DNA of 64,000 nucleotides from JAIEPW01 sp964471915 (lineage in GTDB: Bacteria > Acidobacteriota > Terriglobia > Bryobacterales > Bryobacteraceae): the NCBI GenBank assembly GCA_964471915.1, contig CAYYID010000017.1, forward strand, positions 1-64,000. Reading direction: 5' to 3'. How positions within the stretch are numbered: the first letter of the stretch is position 1; each line of letters starts with the position of its first letter. The translations under genes were made by a program, and so were the position numbers. Below, piece after piece: positions 9,483-17,222 of this stretch. Below the pieces are notes generated by a model. The model saw only the letters and a program-made list of their open reading frames with translations. It ran no database searches and had not been told where the DNA came from.

Positions 9483-10826
9483 ATGCGGGCTCTCCTCGTC
9501 CTGACGGTCTGTCTGCCCCTCGCCGCGCAGTCGCGGAAAGGTCCTCCGGTCTTCGAACCGAACGACACGGAAGGCCTGTTGTCCTCGCCAAACCCACAGA
9601 TCCGGCACGCCTGGAAGCGCAAGGTCTTCTGGAAAACCGGCATCGGCGGGACCTTTACGCCGGTCAGCCCGATTCCGGCCTTCACCGCCGCCGAGCGGCA
9701 GCGGATGGCCGCCAACCTGGACGCGCTCGTGGCGCTGTTCAAAGCCACGCCGACCGGCAGCGCCGGCGAGGGATTCTGGGTGAATGACTCGCGGATCTAC
9801 GCCTATGCCGACACGAACGCCCTGCCCGCGAATGCGCCCTTCGGGCGCTTCCCGCTCGAATACTGCACCGGCATGTTTCCGTTCTATCACGAGGATGTGC
9901 AGGGCGCGAACGGGCAGTGGCGGCTGAGCCGGAACGGCGAGACTGAGTCCGTGTACTTCTACTTCAATCGCCACCCCGAGGGGGTGCGCCAGCCGGTGAT
10001 CGCGACCGAGCCGCGCGGCGCGAATCTGCGCCCGGTGGAGTTCTACCTGCGGCCCCGGGAGACGGGCCGCATCAGCGGATTGCCGGTGTATGAAAACGAT
10101 ATCCTCGCGGTGGCGCGGGCGGGCCGAGAGCTGTGGTCCCCCGTGCCAGTGGGCCGCGCGCTGAAAGCAGCCCTGCCGCGGTTCGAGCAGGACCGCAAGA
10201 GCGCCGAGGAGCGGCTGGCGCGACTCAAGAAGACGGATCAGGAGATTCAGTCGGCGGCCTGGGAGCAGGAATTCCGGGATCGCTTCGAGAAGAACAACGG
10301 GGCGCTGCGGACAACACGGCCGGGCAATTACGAAGCCCGCCGCAGTTCGATGGAGCGCGAGATCGTGTACCTGCGGCAGAAGGCCGCCGCGGAGGCCAAT
10401 CCGCCACGCGGCGCGGAGGGCGCCTGGTATTGGAATCCCATCGACGCGCACCAGGACGCCGTGCGGCGGCTGGCTGCGCTCACGCCGGCCGAAGCGGCGC
10501 GGCCCGCGTGTTTCGCCGAAGCGGCCACGAGTCCGCGCAAGGACGGCCGCTATCAGATGCGCGGTGACATCCTCGCGGCCGGCGCTAGCCCGGATTGCCG
10601 GGAACTGGTGACCACCAACTGGGACTACTTCGACGCCGCGCTGCCACGGCCCGCGCCGCAGTTGCTCACCGTCGTGTCGTTCGGACGCTGCGCGAAGCTG
10701 GAAGGCGGCGCCCTAGTGTCGCTGCCGGTCACCCGGTGGGACGCGCCGCCGCAGGGCTGCGTGCAACACGCGCAGATGTGGCGGGAACTGGACTGGGCGC
10801 GTTTCGCCGCCCTGGTGCAGCCCTAG
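9483..10826 (+). CDS. secreted protein of unknown function
   Basis: A 447-residue protein with a short signal peptide (MRALLVLTVCLPLAAQ) and no later membrane helix, so it is probably periplasmic or secreted. The middle (about residues 225-315) is charged and helical (EERLARLKKTDQEIQ), probably coiled coil. Four cysteines cluster late in the protein. I recognise no family. It sits alone between fabD and the TIR-like gene. ATG 9483 is preferred over 9465 because it puts the signal peptide at the N-terminus. Confidence 0.75.
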   Translation: MRALLVLTVCLPLAAQSRKGPPVFEPNDTEGLLSSPNPQIRHAWKRKVFWKTGIGGTFTPVSPIPAFTAAERQRMAANLDALVALFKATPTGSAGEGFWVNDSRIYAYADTNALPANAPFGRFPLEYCTGMFPFYHEDVQGANGQWRLSRNGETESVYFYFNRHPEGVRQPVIATEPRGANLRPVEFYLRPRETGRISGLPVYENDILAVARAGRELWSPVPVGRALKAALPRFEQDRKSAEERLARLKKTDQEIQSAAWEQEFRDRFEKNNGALRTTRPGNYEARRSSMEREIVYLRQKAAAEANPPRGAEGAWYWNPIDAHQDAVRRLAALTPAEAARPACFAEAATSPRKDGRYQMRGDILAAGASPDCRELVTTNWDYFDAALPRPAPQLLTVVSFGRCAKLEGGALVSLPVTRWDAPPQGCVQHAQMWRELDWARFAALVQP

Positions 10827-10872
10827 GCCCATTCGAGTAGAATGACGTTGCCCTGGAGAGTTCGGAGGTTCG

Positions 10873-11277
10873 ATGTCCGCCCGCGTTTACGTGCTGGTTG
10901 CTCCTGAAGACGACTTCGCATACGACAAGCTTCTGAACGAAGCCCGGACTGCCAACGTCGATGCGCGCTTCGGCCGCATCGGCTCCAAGACCCCGTGGGT
11001 GCCGATGTGGAAGGGACAGTGCCGCACCCGGATCCGCGAGTGCGACGGCGTCGTGGTGCTGATCACGAAGAAGACCAACGGCAGCCTGGGCAGCCAGTGG
11101 GAGTTCCAGTGCGCCCAGGAGGCGGATCTGCCGATGTTGGGGGTCCACTGCGACAAATTCGACAAGGGCACCGTGCCTGCCGAGTTGGAGGGTCACCCGG
11201 TGGTGGAGTGGAACTGGCCGGAGATCGGGCAGTTCATCCGCGCGCTCGGCAAGGGCGGCTGGAAGCCGCCGGCGTGA
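10873..11277 (+). CDS. stand-alone TIR-like (ThsB/MTH538-type) protein
   Basis: A 134-residue cytoplasmic protein consisting of one domain. The layout fits the TIR-like MTH538/ThsB family: a first beta strand (ARVYVLVAPEDD), MWKGQCRTRIRECDGVVVLITKKT, then SQWEFQCAQEADLPMLGVH. Glu77 in WEFQCAQE lies where this family places its catalytic or structural Glu. Related domains make cyclic-ADP-ribose-type signals in Thoeris defence or bind partner effectors. There is no Thoeris thsA-like neighbour; a VOC gene follows 10 bases later. A GGAGG ribosome site (10866-10870 region) precedes the ATG. Assignment is by pattern, so it is moderate. Confidence 0.65.
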   Translation: MSARVYVLVAPEDDFAYDKLLNEARTANVDARFGRIGSKTPWVPMWKGQCRTRIRECDGVVVLITKKTNGSLGSQWEFQCAQEADLPMLGVHCDKFDKGTVPAELEGHPVVEWNWPEIGQFIRALGKGGWKPPA

Positions 11278-11287
11278 GGCGGCTCAC

Positions 11288-11689
11288 TTGGCCCCACCAG
11301 ACCTAGCGGGCATCGCGCCGTTCTTCATCGTCCGGGACGTACCCGCCGCGCTGGCTTTCTATCGCGACCGACTTGGATTCGAAGTCACGTTTCAAGGACC
11401 CAGTGACGGCGACGTGTTCTTCGGCATCGTCCAGCGGGGCGCCGCCATGCTGCTGCTGAAGTCCGTCGGCGTCGAGCCGGCGCCGAACTGCACTCGCGAG
11501 ATCGGACAGGGTATTGCCCGCTGGGACGCTTATGTGTACGTGCCGGACCCGGCTGCGCTGGCGGCGGAGTTTGCCGCGCGCCAGGTCGCGTTCTTTCGGC
11601 CGCTGCAGGATGACGAGGATGGCTTGCGGGGATTCGAGGTCCGGGACGCCGATGGCTATGTGCTCTTCTTCGGGCGTCCTCGCGCTTGA
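11288..11689 (+). CDS. VOC-family protein (glyoxalase/bleomycin-resistance fold)
   Basis: A 133-residue protein with the paired beta-alpha-beta-beta-beta modules of the vicinal-oxygen-chelate fold: VRDVPAALAFYRDRLGFEV at residues 14-32 and a second half with FEVRDADGYVLFFGRP at the end. The C-terminal Glu of FEVRD is a usual metal ligand. Members range from glyoxalases to drug-binding proteins, and substrate cannot be told. The TTG start is 10 bases after the TIR-like gene, so they are probably co-transcribed. Confidence 0.85.
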   Translation: MAPPDLAGIAPFFIVRDVPAALAFYRDRLGFEVTFQGPSDGDVFFGIVQRGAAMLLLKSVGVEPAPNCTREIGQGIARWDAYVYVPDPAALAAEFAARQVAFFRPLQDDEDGLRGFEVRDADGYVLFFGRPRA

Positions 11690-11711
11690 AGGCGGCTGCG
11701 GCGGCCCGTCC

Positions 11712-12515
11712 CTATTCCGGCACGATCCACTTCTCCCCGATCTGGAAAATCTTGAACCGCTGCTCCGGCCGGTGCCCCAGCATATGCTGAATGAACCGGC
11801 TCTCGGCTCCCGGATCTTCATCCGAGAACGTCCCGTAGTGCATCGGCACGATCCACTGCGCGCCAATGTCCGACGCCAGTTGCGCGGCCTCGTTCACCCG
11901 CAGCGTGGACCCCGAGATCGGCAGGATGGCCACGTTCACACTGTAGGGGCGCAGCTTGTCCGCGAGCCCCGGGTACAGGATCGTGTGGCCCGCGTGGTAT
12001 ACCGTCCAGCGGCCGAAGCGAATCAGGTAGCCGAGATACGGGTACCCGCTCGTGGGCGTCCAATCGAGATTCGGCGCGGCCGAGGGGACCGCATACACCC
12101 GGCCATACTGGCCCATCTTGAAGTACTCGACGCGCAGATCCGCGTCCGTCGTGCTCAGCCGGTGCAGCGGGACCCCGCGTTTCTCGGCGTCGGCCGTGCC
12201 GTTCTTGGGGATCACGACCTTCGCGCGCCGCGAGCCCTCCAGAATGGGCCGCAGCGTAGCGCCGTCGAAATGGTCGGGCGACAGGTTGGTGCACAGCACC
12301 ATATCGGCGTGCTCCACCTCGCTGCCGCTGAGCGGCGCGCGCGCGACGCGGTGGCGGGTTTCAATGACGGAGAAGCACGGATCGACGTAGAACGTCATCG
12401 TGGCGAAGCGCACCACGAACCCGGCATGTCCCAGCCACCACAGCGCAGGCGTCAGCGTCAGTGTGCTGTCGATGTCCTCGATCAGGCTTGCGCCGCTGTT
12501 GTAGGGGTCGAGCAC
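11712..12515 (-). CDS. MBL-fold protein (UlaG-like) with altered metal ligands
   Basis: A 267-residue metallo-beta-lactamase-fold protein of the UlaG/L-ascorbate-6-P-lactonase-like group: WWLGHAGF, FYVDPC, LPISGSTLRVNEA and HYGTF follow in family order. The metal-binding HxHxDH motif reads N-L-S-P-D-H here, so both leading histidines are gone while Asp-His remain. The later GD of the fold reads GH (YHAGHT). It may be a non-catalytic or differently metallated member. The GTG at 12515 overlaps the TAG of the PQQ gene by one base (TAGTG), and family-like sequence begins soon after it. It is downstream of the PQQ gene in the same operon. Confidence 0.8.
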   Translation of the reverse strand: MLDPYNSGASLIEDIDSTLTLTPALWWLGHAGFVVRFATMTFYVDPCFSVIETRHRVARAPLSGSEVEHADMVLCTNLSPDHFDGATLRPILEGSRRAKVVIPKNGTADAEKRGVPLHRLSTTDADLRVEYFKMGQYGRVYAVPSAAPNLDWTPTSGYPYLGYLIRFGRWTVYHAGHTILYPGLADKLRPYSVNVAILPISGSTLRVNEAAQLASDIGAQWIVPMHYGTFSDEDPGAESRFIQHMLGHRPEQRFKIFQIGEKWIVPE

Positions 12516-13828
12516 TACTTCTTGGCGATACGATACAGCTTCGAGTTCGTGCGGATGAACAGGCTGCCGCGCGCGATCGCGGGCGTCGCCATGCACAGCT
12601 CATCCAGCATGTTCTTGCCCAACAACTTGAACTCGGGCCCGGCCTGGATCACGTACGTCTCGCCGTCCTCGCTCAAGGCGAAGATCTTGCCGTTATAGGC
12701 CCACGGCGACGACGTGAACGCCGAAGCCGCCGCATCGATCCGCTGCTTGGAGTAGATCTCCTTGCCGGTCTTGGCGTCGTGCGCGGTGAAGAACCCGCGG
12801 TCGAACAGCGTGTAGTACACGTCCCCGTAAATGATCGGCGAAACGTTGTACGGCCCGCCCTGCGGCAGGTACCACGCCACGTGCTCGCTCGAGGTCTGGC
12901 CCTTGGCGAGCGTGATGTCGCCCTTGGCGCCCGGCTTGATCACGTACACCGGACGGTTCTGGTCGCCGACGTAGCCGCTGGTGACGTAGAGCAGGCCGAA
13001 CTTCGTGAACGGCACCGGAATCGAAATCGACGACATGCCCGAGAACTCCCAGATCAGCTTGCCGTCCAGGTCGTAGCTGCGCGTTTTCACCGTGCCCGGC
13101 GTAACGATCTCGGTCTTGCCGTCGTGCTCCCAGATGAAGGGGGGCGCCCAGTTGGTCTTCTCGTCCGGCCGGTCGGCCTTCCAGATCTCCTTGCCGGTCT
13201 TCTTGTCCAGCGCCAGCAGCCAGCTCGCGTCGTCGTTATCGTTGACGAGGTAGAGGCGCCCCTGGTGCAGCACCGGCGAGGCCGCCGTGCCCCAGCCGAA
13301 CCGCGTCCGCACCGGCGGGAAGCGCTTCTCCCAAACCAGCTTGCCCGTCATGTCGAGCGCGAAGACCCCGACGTTGCCGAAGTAAGCGTAGATCATCTGG
13401 CCGTCGGTGACCGGGGTCTCGCTGGCGAAGCTGTTCTTCAGATGGCGCGGTCCCGGCGGAATGCCCTTGTGAACCTCCTTCTCCCAGAGGATCTTACCGG
13501 TCTTGTAGTCGACGCAATAGACGACGTAGCGGTGCTCGTCGGCGGGAGCCTTGCGCTCGCCGCCGAAGTACAGGCCCTTCTTCACGGCTTCTTCCGGCGT
13601 GCTCGCCACGGCGGACGTGACGAAGATCCGTTCGCCCCACACCACCGGACTGGACCACCCGCGGCCGGGGATCTCGGTCTTCCACACCACGTTCTCGGTC
13701 TCGCTCCAGGTGTCGGGGAGCTTGGGATCGTCGGCGACGCCCATGGCGCCCGGCCCGCGAAATTGCGGCCAGTTGTCGACGGCGAGGGAAGAGGCAGCGA
13801 AAGCAGCGAGCAAAACAAGAAATCGCAT
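12515..13828 (-). CDS. exported PQQ-type beta-propeller protein
   Basis: A 437-residue exported protein. After a signal peptide (MRFLVLLAAFAASSLA) it begins DNWPQFRGP, typical of PQQ-like propeller proteins in Acidobacteria and Planctomycetes. Repeated blades carry the motif 'DxKTGKxxWxK' (for example CVDYKTGKILWEKE, ALDKKTGKEIWKAD, HDAKTGKEIYSKQ). No dehydrogenase active-site signature is obvious, so it is called a propeller protein rather than an enzyme. ATG 13828 is the natural start; the longer frame runs over the vapB gene. It leads a two-gene unit with the MBL-fold protein. Confidence 0.88.
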   Translation of the reverse strand: MRFLVLLAAFAASSLAVDNWPQFRGPGAMGVADDPKLPDTWSETENVVWKTEIPGRGWSSPVVWGERIFVTSAVASTPEEAVKKGLYFGGERKAPADEHRYVVYCVDYKTGKILWEKEVHKGIPPGPRHLKNSFASETPVTDGQMIYAYFGNVGVFALDMTGKLVWEKRFPPVRTRFGWGTAASPVLHQGRLYLVNDNDDASWLLALDKKTGKEIWKADRPDEKTNWAPPFIWEHDGKTEIVTPGTVKTRSYDLDGKLIWEFSGMSSISIPVPFTKFGLLYVTSGYVGDQNRPVYVIKPGAKGDITLAKGQTSSEHVAWYLPQGGPYNVSPIIYGDVYYTLFDRGFFTAHDAKTGKEIYSKQRIDAAASAFTSSPWAYNGKIFALSEDGETYVIQAGPEFKLLGKNMLDELCMATPAIARGSLFIRTNSKLYRIAKK

Positions 13829-13877
13829 GGTTGAAGCATAGTGTATCCTCGTGCGGCGGTTCGCGATTTGATGGCGA

Positions 13878-13906
13878 GACATCAGTTTCCATGCTAGGCT
13901 GATGTC
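13878..13906 (+). promoter_or_regulatory. palindromic operator in front of vapB
   Basis: The arms GACATCAG (13878-13885) and CTGATGTC (13899-13906) are perfect 8-base inverted repeats separated by 13 bases. The right arm touches the vapB start codon. VapB antitoxins bind such palindromes, with VapC as co-repressor, to repress their own operon. The position over the ribosome-binding region suggests that bound complex blocks both promoter clearance and translation. Confidence 0.65.
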
Positions 13907-14215
13907 ATGATGCGCACCACGCTCACGCTGGATACCGATGTCGCGGAGCGGCTCAAGGCCCTCATGGCGGAACGGGATTGGTCTCTCAAAGAGGCCGTGA
14001 ACGAAACCATGCGGCTCGGCCTGGATCGTGCCGGCGCCACGCCGCAGAAGCCTTTCCGGGTGATCCCGCACGACCTCGGTTTCCATCCTGGCATCGACCA
14101 GTTCAAACTCCAGCAGGTCGTCGACGAATTGGAGGTCGAGGACTTCTGGCGCAAACAGGGCCGCCAGCAGCGCCAGGCGGCGCGGCGGAAAGCGCCCGTG
14201 CGGAAGGTGCGATGA
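13907..14215 (+). CDS. vapB: VapB-type ribbon-helix-helix antitoxin
   Basis: A 102-residue antitoxin. Residues 2-45 form a ribbon-helix-helix DNA-binding unit (RTTLTLDTDVAERLKALMAE then SLKEAVNETMRLGL). The C-terminal half, ending in a basic tail, would wrap the toxin. Its stop overlaps the vapC start as ATGA, the normal toxin-antitoxin coupling. A second ATG three bases downstream (13910) could equally be the start. Confidence 0.88.
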   Translation: MMRTTLTLDTDVAERLKALMAERDWSLKEAVNETMRLGLDRAGATPQKPFRVIPHDLGFHPGIDQFKLQQVVDELEVEDFWRKQGRQQRQAARRKAPVRKVR

Positions 14216-14658
14216 TCCTCCCGGACGTGAATGTTCTGGTGCACGCCTATAACAGCAGCGCGATGCAGCACGGCCTCGCGCGGGAGTGGTGGGAGGCCGC
14301 GCTCTCCGAAGGACAACCCATCGGACTCACGTGGGCCGTGGCGGCCGGGTTCCTTCGGGTCATGACCCAACGCCGCATCGTCGCGAAGCCGATGACTCCG
14401 GGGTCCGCGACTGCCGCCGTGCGAGCTTGGCTCGCCTGCCCCCGCGTCACGATCCTCAACCCGGGTCCGCGGCACGCCGACATCCTATTGAGGCTCGTGG
14501 ACGAGGTCGGAACCGCGGGCAACCTCACCACCGACGCCCATCTCGCCGCCATCGCCATAGAACATCGCGCCGAAATCGCGACCACCGACACCGACTTCGC
14601 CCGCTTCCCCGGCCTGCGCTGGTTCAATCCGCTGGCGCGGCGTCACCGCCGGGCATAG
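14212..14658 (+). CDS. vapC: VapC-type PIN-domain ribonuclease toxin
   Basis: A 148-residue PIN-domain toxin that would cleave RNA, as VapC proteins do with tRNA or rRNA. The acidic active-site residues are visible: Asp in ILPDVNVLVHAY near residue 5, Asp in LTTDAHLA near 100 and the TTDTDFARF segment near 124. The family with this spacing is often annotated as TA-system VapC with the motif 'PGLRWFNP' at the end, present here. Its 3' end overlaps the convergent rfbB gene by 16 bases. ATG 14212 sits inside the vapB stop. Confidence 0.9.
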   Translation: MILPDVNVLVHAYNSSAMQHGLAREWWEAALSEGQPIGLTWAVAAGFLRVMTQRRIVAKPMTPGSATAAVRAWLACPRVTILNPGPRHADILLRLVDEVGTAGNLTTDAHLAAIAIEHRAEIATTDTDFARFPGLRWFNPLARRHRRA

Positions 14659-15653
14659 TTCGCTTCGTAATACTTGAGATACTCGCCCGACTTTACGCGA
14701 TCCACCCAGGCGCGGTTCTCGCGGTACCAGGCGACCGTCTGCGCCAGGCCCGTCTCGAAGTCCACTTGCGGCTTCCAGCCGGTCGCGCGCTCGATCTTCT
14801 CCGACGACAGCGCGTAACGGCGGTCGTGCCCCGGACGATCCGTCACCGTCTTCATCAGCGACTCCGGCTTGCCCAGTATCGCCAGGATCTGCTTCACCAC
14901 CGCCACGTTCGGCAGCGAACGCGACCCGCCGATGTTGTACACCTCGCCCGCGCCGCCCTTCTCGATCGCCGCCAGAATCCCGCGGCAATGGTCATCGACA
15001 TACAGCCAGTCGCGGATCTGCATCCCGTCACCGTAAATCGGCAACGGCTGATCCGTCATCGCGTTCGAGATCATCAGCGGGATCAGTTTCTCGGGAAACT
15101 GGAACGGTCCGTAGTTGTTCGACGCGCGCGTGACCGTCACCGGCAACCCGTAGGTCTTGAAGTACGAAAGCGCCAGCAGGTCCGAGCCAGCCTTCGAGGC
15201 CGAATACGGGCTCGAAGTACGCAGCGGGTAATTCTCATCCGCGTCGTGCGGCGGATCGACGGAGCCGTAAACTTCGTCCGTCGAGACGTGCAGGAACCGC
15301 GGCACCTTCTGAATCCGGGCCGCTTCCAGCAGCGTGAACGTCCCGCGCAGGTTCGTCTCGAACACCGGCGCCGGCGACAGAATCGACCGGTCCACATGGC
15401 TTTCCGCCGCGAAGTGGACGATGACGTCCGGCTTCTCCGCGGCTACCGCTTGCGCCACCGCCTCCGCGTCGCAGATGTCCGCGTGGATGAACCGGTAGCG
15501 CGAATCCGCGTCCACGGCCGACAGATTCTCGAGGTTCCCGGCGTAGGTCAGCTTGTCGAAATTGACCACGCGTTCCGCGTTCTTGCCTCCAAGCACAAGC
15601 CGGACGAACGCGGAGCCGATGAAGCCTGCTCCGCCGGTTACCAGAAATCTCAT
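14643..15653 (-). CDS. rfbB: dTDP-glucose 4,6-dehydratase
   Basis: A 336-residue short-chain dehydrogenase-fold enzyme converting dTDP-glucose to dTDP-4-keto-6-deoxyglucose, the second step to dTDP-rhamnose. The NAD-binding GGAGFIG is at residues 7-13, the catalytic STDEVYG near 125, and the YSASK Tyr/Lys near 158. Length is typical. It follows the rfbC-like gene with a four-base overlap. No rfbA or rfbD is in the window, so the pathway is completed elsewhere. Confidence 0.95.
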   Translation of the reverse strand: MRFLVTGGAGFIGSAFVRLVLGGKNAERVVNFDKLTYAGNLENLSAVDADSRYRFIHADICDAEAVAQAVAAEKPDVIVHFAAESHVDRSILSPAPVFETNLRGTFTLLEAARIQKVPRFLHVSTDEVYGSVDPPHDADENYPLRTSSPYSASKAGSDLLALSYFKTYGLPVTVTRASNNYGPFQFPEKLIPLMISNAMTDQPLPIYGDGMQIRDWLYVDDHCRGILAAIEKGGAGEVYNIGGSRSLPNVAVVKQILAILGKPESLMKTVTDRPGHDRRYALSSEKIERATGWKPQVDFETGLAQTVAWYRENRAWVDRVKSGEYLKYYEANYARR

Positions 15654-16252
15654 TTGTGCTGCGTCTCCCAGTCGTACTGAATGCCAGGCTCGTTGTAGGC
15701 GATGCGGCCCTCATCCGCCGGATCGTAGAACCGGTTGGTCACGTAGACCAGGACGGCCGGCTCGGAGCCGAGCACCTTATAGCCGTGCCCGATCCCGGGC
15801 GGGATCAGAATGTGCCACGGCCGCAGATGCCCCGCGTACAGGGTGTTCTTCCAGCCGAAGGTCGGCGAATCCGGCCGCAGATCCACCAGCGCCACCTGCA
15901 ACATCCCGGATACCGGCAGCCAGAGGTCGGTCTGCTTGGTGTGAACGTGAAAGGCCTTGATGGTGCCCGGATAGCTCAGGGCGGTGGAGATCTGGGTCGC
16001 CGCCGGGTCGAAGCCCGCGACGATACCCTGGCCCAGACGCGCCACCTCCATGAAGTAGCCGCGGTCGTCCGGCCAGAGGGCATTCGCGGCCAGAACGACC
16101 CCATGGATCAGGTCGGGGGAATTGACCGTACTGATGACCTTACCGATCCCGGGTTCGCAACGCGGAATCTCGATGGTCACGCTCCGGCCCAAGCGTACCG
16201 CGGTTTGTGGCGCCACAGTTACAGAGTAACGTGCCGGTGGCGCGGCAGACAA
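15650..16252 (-). CDS. rfbC: dTDP-4-dehydrorhamnose 3,5-epimerase family protein
   Basis: A 200-residue cupin-fold epimerase-family protein. The core motifs are DDRGYFMEV, STALSYPGTIKAFHVH (active-site His) and the GHGYKVLGSEPAVLVYVTN segment with the family's late Tyr and beta strands. It precedes rfbB with a four-base overlap, which supports a role in dTDP-deoxysugar synthesis. The sequence departs from classical RmlC in places (HVHTKQTDLW where RmlC has G-H-x-Q), so the product sugar could differ. The first 30 residues are not typical; a start nearer the conserved region is possible. Confidence 0.8.
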   Translation of the reverse strand: MSAAPPARYSVTVAPQTAVRLGRSVTIEIPRCEPGIGKVISTVNSPDLIHGVVLAANALWPDDRGYFMEVARLGQGIVAGFDPAATQISTALSYPGTIKAFHVHTKQTDLWLPVSGMLQVALVDLRPDSPTFGWKNTLYAGHLRPWHILIPPGIGHGYKVLGSEPAVLVYVTNRFYDPADEGRIAYNEPGIQYDWETQHK

Positions 16253-16260
16253 CCCGGCAT

Positions 16261-16281
16261 AGTACTCCTACGAGGAGTGCT
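16261..16281. promoter_or_regulatory. inverted repeat upstream of arginase gene
   Basis: AGTACTCCT and AGGAGTGCT form a 9-base inverted repeat with one mismatch and a 3-base centre. It ends 26 bases before the arginase ATG, in the 55-base divergent gap with rfbC. Either a repressor site or a small hairpin in the leader would fit; sequence alone does not decide. Confidence 0.4.
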
Positions 16282-16307
16282 TCAGGGGTATGGCAAACTA
16301 GAGAAAC

Positions 16308-17222
16308 ATGCGCCAATCGAAGATTGCGGTGATCGGTGCGCCGATGGACCTGGGCGCCGGCCGGCGCGGCGTGGATATGGGTCCGTCGGCGATCCGTGTG
16401 GCGAACCTGGATGAACGGATCGCCCAGCTCGGCTACGAAGTCCGGGACCTCGGTAATGTCATGGTGGATCAGCCGGAAAGCTCGCCGGTGGGCCCCTCCA
16501 ACGCCCGCTATCTGGCCCAGATTGCCCACACCTGCACCCGCCTGGCGGAACTGGTCGAGAAGGCGGCAGGCGAAGACCGCCTGCCGCTGGTGCTGGGCGG
16601 CGACCATTCGATCGCCGTGGGCACCGTGGCCGGCGTCGCCAACCACTACCGCAAGAGCGGGCAGAGCATCGGCCTCATCTGGGTGGATGCGCACGCGGAC
16701 ATGAACACACCCGAGATCTCGCCCAGCGGCAATGTCCACGGCATGCCGCTCGCCTGCTGCATCGGCAAGGGACCCGCCGAGCTGACGCACCTGCTCGGCT
16801 ACGCTCCCAAGGTGGACCCCCGGAACGTCGCACTGGTCGGCATCCGCAGTGTGGACGACAAGGAAAAGAAGATCGTTCAGCAGACCGGCGTCAACGTCTT
16901 TACCATGCGCGACATCGACGAGCGCGGCCTGCGCCAGGTGATGCAGGACGCCATCCAGGCCGCCACCGACGGCACCGCGGGTTTCCACGTCTCCTACGAC
17001 ATGGACAGCGTGGATCCGCACGAGGCTCCCGGCGTCGGCACGCCGGTCAAGGGCGGCATCACCTATCGCGAGGCGCACCTCGTCATGGAGATGCTGGGCG
17101 ACACCGACAAGATCACCTCGATCGAGATGGTGGAGCTGAACCCCGTCATCGACGAGGCCAACAAAACCGGCATCCTGGCCGTGGAACTGGTGATGTCGGC
17201 CCTCGGCAAGAGGATCCTGTGA
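16308..17222 (+). CDS. rocF: arginase
   Basis: A 304-residue ureohydrolase that splits arginine to ornithine and urea. The binuclear manganese ligands are visible in GGDHS near residue 97, DAHADMN near 126 and SYDMDSVDP near 228, and the C-terminal SIEMVELNP supplies the usual Glu. The MDLGAGRRGVDMGPSAIR opening and HGMPLA are characteristic of arginases rather than agmatinases. It starts a coupled run with ddl and the S41 protease; the ddl GTG overlaps its stop. Confidence 0.93.
   Translation: MRQSKIAVIGAPMDLGAGRRGVDMGPSAIRVANLDERIAQLGYEVRDLGNVMVDQPESSPVGPSNARYLAQIAHTCTRLAELVEKAAGEDRLPLVLGGDHSIAVGTVAGVANHYRKSGQSIGLIWVDAHADMNTPEISPSGNVHGMPLACCIGKGPAELTHLLGYAPKVDPRNVALVGIRSVDDKEKKIVQQTGVNVFTMRDIDERGLRQVMQDAIQAATDGTAGFHVSYDMDSVDPHEAPGVGTPVKGGITYREAHLVMEMLGDTDKITSIEMVELNPVIDEANKTGILAVELVMSALGKRIL

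Noticed and set aside
10873..11277. A full Thoeris system
   Set aside because: No ThsA-type NADase/effector gene in the neighbourhood.
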